Source: Actinomycetota bacterium (lineage in GTDB: Bacteria; Actinomycetota; Thermoleophilia; UBA2241). From it: DNA of 6,076 nucleotides. Below the pieces are notes generated by a model. The model saw nothing but the letters and a program-made list of their open reading frames with translations, was not told the origin of the DNA and did no database searches. Position numbers and translations under genes: made by a program. Positions 1 through 4,467 of the stretch are shown here, piece by piece; positions within the stretch are counted from its first letter, which is position 1, and each line of letters starts with the position of its first letter. The stretch spans positions 1 to 6,076 of the forward strand of contig PMKK01000167.1 in NCBI GenBank assembly GCA_003157715.1. Reading direction: 5' to 3'.

Positions 1-26
1 AAGACGACCGTGCGAAGACGGGGGAC

Positions 27-932
27 TCAGCGCAGCACGCGATTGGCGATGTCGAGCATCTTGGCGGGCAGCTCGGCGTGGTGGGCCACCCGAAACACCT
101 CCCCCCGGCCGATGCCGGCCAGACGCTCGCACAGGGCCGGGTCCATCTTGTAGTCCTCGGTGAGCAGCACGTGCAGGCGCGGGAAGGCGTCGGCCGCCGG
201 CAGCGGGTCGCCGCCGGCCGTCGAGACGCCGTCGGTGATCAGTAGTCCGGCGCGACTGGGGTTGCGGCCGCGGCTGATCTCGCGCCCGCCCAGGCGCAAC
301 CCCGCCTCGATGTTGGTGTAACCGCGGGCCGGCTCGGCCAGCAGCCGGGCGACGAGTTGCTCCGGGTCGTCGCGCTCCTCGAGGCGGCTGACCGTGCGCG
401 CGACGCTTTCGAAGACGACCACCGAGAGGTCTTCGGCGCGCATCTTCAAGGCGAGCACAGCCGCGGCGACGGCGGCGATGGCGAGGTTCTCGCCGGCCAT
501 CGACAGCGAGACGTCCATCATCAGGACGAGCTGCTGCTCGCGGTCCTCGCGCCGCTCGACGATCAAGTCCTCGCGCTCGGGAAGGCGCTTACCGGCCACG
601 TTCTCGATGGTGGCATCGATCTCGAGCTCGCCGCGAAACGGCTCGTCCATGACCTCGGTCACCGGTCGCGTGGCGCGCCGGATGGGCCCCACGAGCCGCC
701 AGGCGCGGCGCAACACGGCGGCCGCCGCGATGCGCCGCGCGTAGGCCTTGAGCTCGCGGTTTCCCAGCTCAAAGCTCGTCGTGCTCAGCCTGGTGGCCAC
801 CGCCCAGCCGTCGACGGCGTCGGCCGCGACGCCCAGGCGTTCGGCCAGCAGCACCTGTGCCTCTCCGTCGGTGAGACCGTCGGGCGGACGGCGGGAAAGC
901 GAGAACGAAAGCGGCGCGCGAGCCGTGACCAC
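27..932 (-). CDS. VWA domain protein, partner of the upstream MoxR-like ATPase
   Basis: A 301-residue protein with a C-terminal von Willebrand factor A domain (about residues 133-300). The metal-ion-dependent adhesion site is complete: DVSLS (D140, S142, S144), the Thr of GYTNIEAG (T206) and the Asp of LLITDG (D234). Residues 1-130 are mostly helical and charged, with no signal peptide or membrane segment, so the protein should be cytoplasmic. VWA proteins encoded next to MoxR ATPases usually act with them in metal insertion or in remodelling of protein complexes; the substrate here is unknown. The GTG start at 932 lies 32 bases after the ATPase stop. It has no Shine-Dalgarno sequence and a strong hairpin sits just upstream, so independent initiation looks poor. 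The reading frame stays open upstream of the GTG to the A7 run at 971-977, which allows entry by -1 frameshifting from the ATPase gene. The stop is TGA. The domain call is firm; the start and function are less so. Confidence 0.88.
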   Translation of the reverse strand: MVTARAPLSFSLSRRPPDGLTDGEAQVLLAERLGVAADAVDGWAVATRLSTTSFELGNRELKAYARRIAAAAVLRRAWRLVGPIRRATRPVTEVMDEPFRGELEIDATIENVAGKRLPEREDLIVERREDREQQLVLMMDVSLSMAGENLAIAAVAAAVLALKMRAEDLSVVVFESVARTVSRLEERDDPEQLVARLLAEPARGYTNIEAGLRLGGREISRGRNPSRAGLLITDGVSTAGGDPLPAADAFPRLHVLLTEDYKMDPALCERLAGIGRGEVFRVAHHAELPAKMLDIANRVLR

Positions 933-938
933 GGTGAG

Positions 939-977
939 CGGCCGCCGCGCGCCGGCGGCGGCCGTCAGGCTTTTTTT
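939..977 (-). promoter_or_regulatory. Candidate programmed -1 frameshift signal joining the ATPase and VWA genes
   Basis: The coding strand reads CGA AAA AAA GCC TGA. It contains the heptamer A AAA AAA (977 to 971) in the X XXY YYZ phase. The next six bases (970-965) include the ATPase stop codon. A perfect 26-base hairpin follows (964-939), with arms CGGCCGCCGC and GCGGCGGCCG around a 6-base loop. Slippery heptamer, spacer of 5-9 bases and stable stem-loop are the standard parts of a -1 frameshift signal. After a -1 slip, reading continues through 13 sense codons without a stop into the VWA frame at 932, giving a product of about 618 residues. Transcriptional slippage that adds one A would give the same fusion. 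On the opposite strand the same bases resemble a terminator, but the T run starts six bases after the stem and no plus-strand gene ends here. Confidence 0.5.
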
Positions 978-1882
978 CGCGCCTCGTCGAGCAGCTCGTC
1001 GAGAACATCGGGCAGCGGCGCGGCGGTCTCGTCGCGCAGCTCGACGCGCGTGGGCAGGGCGGCGCTCGCCGCCCGGCGCAAGGTGTCGGGAACCGCGGCC
1101 GCGTCGGGAACCTCGGCCACGTCGAGCGCGTCTGAGGCATCGGGCGCGTCGGAAACAGCGGGGGCGTCGCTTGCGCGGGCGAGCGCTACCATGGCGATCG
1201 CCGCCCGCACCGAGGCACCCTTGCGAAAGCGCGGATCGCTGCGCGTGGCCCGGGTCAGCGCCACCGCGTCGGCAACCAGCGTGAGATCGTCGCAGCCGGT
1301 CTCGCGCCGCACGATCGCGACCTCGTCGGCTTCGTCCTGGTAGTGCAGCCCGACGTGCTCAAAGCGGTCCCGCAGTGCCTCGGAGAGGTGCCCGGTGGCG
1401 ATGTACTCGACCGGGTTCTGGGTGGCCACCACCTGAAAGCCGGCGGCGGCGCGCACCTCGCCGATGCGCGGCACGATCAGCAGACCCTCGTCGAGCGCCG
1501 GCAGCAGCACGTTCTGTACGCCCTCGGGCATGCGGTTGAGCTCGTTCACGAACAGCACCAGGCCGTCGCGCATGGCGGTCACGAGCGGCCCCGCGAAGAA
1601 AGTCTCCTCGTTGTAGCCCTTGGCCAGCACGAGCGGCGGGTCGAACCAGCCGGTGAGCTTGCTCTCGGAGTAGCGGTCGTCGCCGTCGACACGCACGACG
1701 CCGCGCCCCAGGTGGGCACAGACCGCCAGGGCGACCGTCGTCTTGCCGACTCCCACCGGGCCCTCGAGCAGCAGATGGCGGCCGCAGGCCAGCACGGTCA
1801 GCGCCATGCCAAGCTCAGCGGTGCGACCGACGATGCCGTGGTCGCGCTGGATCTGCCGGACGGCATTCATGCCATTCAGCAT
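965..1882 (-). CDS. MoxR-like AAA+ ATPase with a hexapeptide-repeat tail
   Basis: A 305-residue AAA+ ATPase. It has Walker A GPVGVGKT (41-48), a Walker B segment LVLFVNELNR (108-117), sensor 1 ATQNP (153-157), the arginine-finger segment ALRDRF (169-174) and a sensor 2-like GASVRA (222-227). The usual Walker B Asp is Asn (N113), while the catalytic Glu (E114) is kept. MoxR ATPases couple ATP hydrolysis to remodelling or metal loading of partner complexes, usually with a VWA protein, and one follows directly. After residue 236 the lid domain runs into five six-residue repeats rich in Ala, Asp and Pro (237-266), then a charged end in ARKKA. The start chosen is ATG at 1882; a second ATG at 1870 would remove four residues. 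Neither has a clear ribosome binding site. The two last Lys codons are AAA although the gene's other four are AAG, and they form a possible frameshift site with the downstream hairpin. The family call is firm. Confidence 0.9.
   Translation of the reverse strand: MLNGMNAVRQIQRDHGIVGRTAELGMALTVLACGRHLLLEGPVGVGKTTVALAVCAHLGRGVVRVDGDDRYSESKLTGWFDPPLVLAKGYNEETFFAGPLVTAMRDGLVLFVNELNRMPEGVQNVLLPALDEGLLIVPRIGEVRAAAGFQVVATQNPVEYIATGHLSEALRDRFEHVGLHYQDEADEVAIVRRETGCDDLTLVADAVALTRATRSDPRFRKGASVRAAIAMVALARASDAPAVSDAPDASDALDVAEVPDAAAVPDTLRRAASAALPTRVELRDETAAPLPDVLDELLDEARKKA
1085..1174 (-). repeat. Five in-frame 18-bp repeats in the ATPase gene
   Basis: Ninety bases made of five degenerate 18-bp units, encoding residues 237-266 of the ATPase as five hexapeptides. 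The pattern is about [AV]-[SA]-x-[AV]-[PL]-D, for example VSDAPD and AAAVPD. The best-matched DNA units are the two starting at 1085 and 1103, which share gtcgggaacc. The segment is acidic and rich in Ala and Pro, so it should form a flexible or extended linker and not a folded part of the AAA+ lid. MoxR proteins usually have no such segment here. In chelatase D subunits a Pro-rich acidic linker lies between the AAA+ and VWA parts, the place this one would take in a frameshift fusion. Confidence 0.8.
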
Positions 1883-1908
1883 ATCGCAGGCAGCCGGTCG
1901 TTCGCCCC

Positions 1909-1921
1909 CCGAGGTCCTCGG
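1909..1921. promoter_or_regulatory. Small inverted repeat upstream of the MoxR-like ATPase
   Basis: The 13 bases ccgaggtcctcgg form a perfect dyad with 6-base arms around a single central base, ending 27 bases before the ATPase start codon. It lies between the 23-bp repeat array and the start, where an operator would sit. Its ggtcctc half also matches the segment before the third 23-bp repeat, so it may instead be a decayed fourth copy of the array. No recognisable promoter was found in this spacer. Confidence 0.3.
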
Positions 1922-1929
1922 TCTACCCG

Positions 1930-1996
1930 CCGGGATCCTCAGGCCGCGCCTCCCGGGATACTCAGGCCGCGCCTTCGAAGGTCCTCAGGCCGCGCC
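1930..1996 (-). repeat. Three-copy 23-bp tandem repeat at the DUF1634 gene end
   Basis: Three exact copies of the 13-mer CTCAGGCCGCGCC (plus strand) start at 1938, 1961 and 1984, exactly 23 bp apart. Between the first two copies the similarity extends left to ccgggat (1930-1936 and 1953-1959). On the coding strand each copy reads GGCGCGGCCTGAG. The copy at 1984 holds the DUF1634 stop codon, so the array looks like a tandem duplication of that gene's 3' end. Because 23 is not a multiple of three, the three TGA triplets fall in three different frames. The segments between the cores differ but contain short palindromes: tcccggga (1951-1958) and ccttcgaagg (1972-1981). There is no T tract, so an intrinsic terminator is not supported. 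The array lies in the spacer upstream of the ATPase gene. Confidence 0.85.
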
Positions 1997-2389
1997 CACC
2001 GCTATGCTCACCAGCATGACTGCCAGCACCACCGTGGTCACGGCGACGAAACGCCAGTCGCGAGCCGCTGCGAAGGCCACGATCGAACCGACCACGCGCA
2101 CGAACGGCGTGAGGATCAGCGCGAACAGGCCGAGCGAGTAGAAGCCGGGCGCTTGCAGACGAAAGGCCGCTCGCAGGGCAGCCGGCACCTTGAGGCTGGC
2201 CACCGCGAGCCCGCCGCGGCCGGCGACCGTCAGAGCAAGCCCGGCCACGAGAAGCACCAGGCCCACCGCGATACCGGCGACCAGCGTGTGATGGACCACG
2301 GTGTCGATCGTCGCGGCGCGGGCCTGTCCGGCCGCCTCGCCGTACCGCCCGCTCGCCTCGTCCTGCGGCCGGCCGCCCACGTCAGACAC
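1985..2389 (-). CDS. DUF1634 family membrane protein
   Basis: A 134-residue protein with a charged N-terminal tail (1-33) and three predicted membrane helices: about 36-56, 83-107 and 112-132. The second contains LILTPFVRVV, the segment I take as the hallmark of DUF1634 proteins. These are small membrane proteins of unknown function commonly encoded beside TauE/SafE exporters, so this is probably an accessory subunit of the transporter just upstream. The GTG start at 2389 overlaps the transporter's stop by 8 bases, with an AAGG motif six bases before it, so translational coupling is likely. The protein ends in VGAA; its TGA stop lies inside the last copy of the 23-bp repeat. The family call rests on the helix pattern, the LILTP segment and the neighbour. 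Confidence 0.82.
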   Translation of the reverse strand: MSDVGGRPQDEASGRYGEAAGQARAATIDTVVHHTLVAGIAVGLVLLVAGLALTVAGRGGLAVASLKVPAALRAAFRLQAPGFYSLGLFALILTPFVRVVGSIVAFAAARDWRFVAVTTVVLAVMLVSIAVGAA

Positions 2390-3188
2390 CGAACGCCTTG
2401 AGGGCCATCTGCACGGCGAGCACGGCGATCAGCACCTCGAAGATGCGGCGCAGAACGCCGGTGCTGACCTTGCCCGAGAGTCGTGGTCCAAGCTGCGCGC
2501 CCACCAGTATGCCGAGCGCCGTGGGCACCGCGTAGCGCGGCTCGACCAGGCCGCGACCGAAGAAGATGAGCGCGCCGGTCGCCGCCGTGACGCCGATCAT
2601 AAGGTTGCTCGTGGCGATCGCGGCGCGCAGCGGCATGCCCATCAGCAGGTTCATCACCGGCACCTTGATGGCGCCGCCACCCACGCCAAGCAACCCCGAG
2701 ACGTTGCCGGCCACGAAGCTGAACGCGAGCCCGCCGGGCAGATGGCCGACGCCGTAGGTGACCTCGTCGCCCGTGTCGGGGTCTGTGAACGAGCCAGCCA
2801 GCGCCGACCCCGGCTCGGCCGGGCGGGGCGAAGCCGGCTTGCGCTCCATCGAGATCAGCACGTAGACCAGCACCGCCGCGAAGACGCCGAAGATCGCCCG
2901 CCCGCTGACGAGGATGGCGGTGATCCCGCCGGTCAGGGCGCCCAGCGTGGTCGCTACTTCGAGGGTCATCCCCAGACGGCTGTTGGTGAACCCGCGGGCG
3001 ACGTAGACGACCTGCGAGGCCGACGACGTGACGACCACGCAGACCAGGCTCGTGCCGATCGCCGTCTTGACGGGCACGTCGAGAAACAGCGTCAGCAGGG
3101 GGACCAGCAGGATGCCGCCGCCGACGCCGAGCATGCTGCCCAGCACACCGACGACCACGGCGATCCCAAGGAGCACGAAGAACGTCAT
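2382..3188 (-). CDS. TauE/SafE family sulfite or anion exporter
   Basis: A 268-residue integral membrane protein made of two homologous halves. Each half carries the family's glycine signature, LGVGGG at 20-25 and again at 167-172, followed by a matching segment: KTAIGTSL (41-48) in the first half and RAAIATSN (188-195) in the second. About eight hydrophobic helices are visible, with a hydrophilic loop at roughly 114-152 separating the halves. Family members export sulfite, sulfoacetate or other small organic or sulfur anions; the substrate cannot be read from the sequence. The ATG start at 3188 lies 40 bases after the tRNA 3' end. A TACACT box nine bases before the ATG could drive a leaderless transcript. 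The next gene, DUF1634, overlaps its 3' end by 8 bases. Length and both signatures are normal for the family. Confidence 0.93.
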   Translation of the reverse strand: MTFFVLLGIAVVVGVLGSMLGVGGGILLVPLLTLFLDVPVKTAIGTSLVCVVVTSSASQVVYVARGFTNSRLGMTLEVATTLGALTGGITAILVSGRAIFGVFAAVLVYVLISMERKPASPRPAEPGSALAGSFTDPDTGDEVTYGVGHLPGGLAFSFVAGNVSGLLGVGGGAIKVPVMNLLMGMPLRAAIATSNLMIGVTAATGALIFFGRGLVEPRYAVPTALGILVGAQLGPRLSGKVSTGVLRRIFEVLIAVLAVQMALKAFGV

Positions 3189-3197
3189 AGCGCCCGC

Positions 3198-3203
3198 AGT
3201 GTA
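3198..3203 (-). promoter_or_regulatory. Possible -10 box for a leaderless transporter mRNA
   Basis: On the coding strand TACACT fits the actinobacterial TANNNT -10 pattern and ends nine bases before the transporter ATG. A start site about 7-9 bases downstream would fall at or next to the A of the ATG, giving a leaderless mRNA, which is common in actinobacteria. There is no good -35 box and no Shine-Dalgarno sequence. Readthrough from the tRNA promoter is an alternative, since no terminator with a T tract lies between the two genes. Confidence 0.3.
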
Positions 3204-3228
3204 TCAGCCGCTGCCGGCCGAACGCGCG

Positions 3229-3315
3229 TGGTGCCGGAGGTGGGAGTCGAACCCACACGGGCGCTGGGCCCAGGCGATTTTAAGTCGCCGGCGTCTACCG
3301 TTCCGCCACTCCGGC
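3229..3315 (-). tRNA. tRNA-Leu, anticodon UAA, CCA encoded
   Basis: A complete class II tRNA of 87 bases including the CCA end. The acceptor arms GCCGGAG and CTCCGGC pair perfectly; they are followed by discriminator A73 and an encoded CCA (3229-3231). The D arm has the stem GCG/CGC and the GG pair of the loop. The anticodon stem is GGCGA/TCGCC with loop CTTAAAA, which puts the anticodon UAA at 3280-3282. The variable arm is long, with a GGGC/GCCC stem, as expected for leucine. The T arm is GTGGG/CCCAC with loop TTCGACT. It reads UUA and possibly UUG. None of the protein genes in this window contains an in-frame TTA codon. Confidence 0.98.
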
Positions 3316-3327
3316 ACCGGCGGGGAC

Positions 3328-3333
3328 AGTATA
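3328..3333 (-). promoter_or_regulatory. -10 box of the tRNA-Leu promoter
   Basis: TATACT on the minus strand differs from TATAAT at one position and ends 12 bases before the first base of the mature tRNA. Transcription would begin about five bases ahead of the tRNA. No convincing -35 hexamer is seen at 16-18 bases upstream. It lies in the 53-bp gap after the ppx/gppA stop, so the tRNA probably has its own promoter. Confidence 0.55.
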
Positions 3334-3368
3334 CGTCGGGCGCCCGCGCGGCGTGACGGCGGGCGGGC

Positions 3369-4457
3369 TCAGGCGCTGCCTGCCGTGGCCGCCAGCGACA
3401 GAGCGACCCCGTCGAGCAGATCGGCTTCGCTCACGCGCACGCCGCCGAGCCCGAAGAGCCCGCAGACCTCGCGTGCCAGCAGCACGCCGGCGAGGATCAC
3501 GTCTTCTCTGCCGGGCTGGATGCCGGCCCTCCGGCCGCGAGCCGCGGCCGTCTCGCCCCTGAAAGTCGCGAGCGCGCCGTCGAGGTCGCCGAGAGTCAGC
3601 TGGTGGCCGTGCACGCGAGCGCGGTCGTAAGTGCGCAGCGCGAGCTTGCAGGCCACCAGAGTCGTAAAGGTGCCGGCCAGACCGATCCCCTCCCCTACCG
3701 TGCCGCGCACCTCGACGGGGACGGCGCGAGCCAGCGTCGAGCTCACGAACGTCTCGGCAGCGCGCCACTGGGCGTCGTCGGGCGGATCGCAGGCAAAGAA
3801 GCGTTCGGTCAGGCGCACGACGCCCAGGTCGAGGCTGCACACGAACGACGGCACGGCCGTGCCGCCCGCCGCCTCGCCGGCGCGCGGACTCCGAGTGGCC
3901 GGTCGCCGGCCCACGGCCAGTTCCACGCTGCCGCCGCCGATGTCGATGACGACCGTCGCCGGCCGTCCCGTGGCTTCGGCCCCGGCGGCGGCGCGCGTTG
4001 CCGGCAGCGTCGCGACTCCAGCCGCCGGCGTCGCGACTCGCGCCGGCGTCGCGACGCCTCGCGATCTCGCGGGACGCGGCGAGTCGCTTAGCCCGCTCAG
4101 GGCGCCAGAGAACGACAGCGTAGCCTCCTGCTCACCGGTGAGGATGGTCCAGGGCAGACCGAAGTCGGCCTTCAGGTGCTCGAGAAACGCGGGGCCGTCG
4201 GCGGCGTCGCGCAGCACGCTGGTCGCGACCAGCAAGGTGGCGGCCGGTTCGAAGCTCGCCACCCGCGTGGTGTAGCCGGCAAGGCAGCTCCGCGTGCGCT
4301 CGACGGCGCCGGCGTCGAGCCGCCGCCGCCGGTCGACGCCGGCGCCCAGGCGCGTGACCGTCGTCTCGCGGGCAACATCGTCGACCCGGCCGCCGATCAC
4401 GTCGGCCAGCAACAGACGCGCCGAGTTCGTGCCCAGATCGATCGCCGCGACCTTCAT
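3369..4457 (-). CDS. Ppx/GppA family exopolyphosphatase or pppGpp phosphohydrolase
   Basis: A 362-residue member of the Ppx/GppA branch of the ASKHA phosphotransferases, which release phosphate from the ends of polyphosphate or convert pppGpp to ppGpp. Family motifs appear in order: phosphate-1 AIDLGTNSARLL (5-16); GEQEA (108-112), with the presumed catalytic Glu at E111; phosphate-2 DIGGGSVEL (172-180); GLAGTFTTL (259-267); GIQPGREDVILAG (312-324); and VSEADLLDG (342-350). All key segments are present. It is about 40-50 residues longer than the usual actinobacterial protein, because of Ala/Pro/Arg-rich insertions at about 124-167 and 184-203 on either side of phosphate-2. The first contains VATP repeats. 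The ATG start is ten bases after the DUF501 stop, fitting one operon. Actinobacteria often carry two such paralogues, and which substrate this one prefers cannot be told. Confidence 0.94.
   Translation of the reverse strand: MKVAAIDLGTNSARLLLADVIGGRVDDVARETTVTRLGAGVDRRRRLDAGAVERTRSCLAGYTTRVASFEPAATLLVATSVLRDAADGPAFLEHLKADFGLPWTILTGEQEATLSFSGALSGLSDSPRPARSRGVATPARVATPAAGVATLPATRAAAGAEATGRPATVVIDIGGGSVELAVGRRPATRSPRAGEAAGGTAVPSFVCSLDLGVVRLTERFFACDPPDDAQWRAAETFVSSTLARAVPVEVRGTVGEGIGLAGTFTTLVACKLALRTYDRARVHGHQLTLGDLDGALATFRGETAAARGRRAGIQPGREDVILAGVLLAREVCGLFGLGGVRVSEADLLDGVALSLAATAGSA
3999..4058 (-). repeat. Short in-frame repeats in the ppx/gppA insertion
   Basis: The core gcgtcgcgac (plus strand) recurs at 4007, 4028 and 4046, spaced 21 and 18 bases, so the frame is kept. 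It encodes the VAT repeats around residues 134-153 of the phosphatase (GVATPA, RVATPA, GVATLPA). The repeat forms most of an Ala/Pro-rich insertion between the GEQEA motif and phosphate-2, a place where the family normally has a short loop. It is probably a surface loop grown by slippage or unequal exchange. Confidence 0.7.
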
Positions 4458-4467
4458 CGCCCGAGGC

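Noticed and set aside
939..977. Plus-strand intrinsic terminator made by the GC hairpin and T7
   Set aside because: The T run begins six bases after the stem instead of directly after it, and no plus-strand gene is present to terminate. The minus-strand reading explains the spacing and codon phase better. It is not fully excluded.
357..1343. Long plus-strand open frames opposite the ATPase and VWA genes (also 1343-2401 and 2301-3356)
   Set aside because: They are antisense shadows of clear family genes in GC-rich DNA. Their translations are low-complexity Arg/Ala/Gly/His-rich sequences with no recognisable domain.
1930..1996. CRISPR-like array from the regular 23-bp spacing
   Set aside because: The repeat core is 13 bp and the intervals only 10 bp, with three copies. 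That is far too short for CRISPR repeats and spacers, and no cas gene is nearby.
2230..3258. A 342-codon minus-strand frame across the exporter and into the tRNA
   Set aside because: It is out of frame with the TauE/SafE gene, is Arg-rich, and starts inside the tRNA. The exporter frame has the family signatures and membrane helices.
3337..3368. Terminator after ppx/gppA (cgggcgcccg palindrome and gcccgc/gcgggc arms)
   Set aside because: The stems are short, alternative pairings compete, and no T run follows; this much self-complementarity is expected by chance in such GC-rich DNA.
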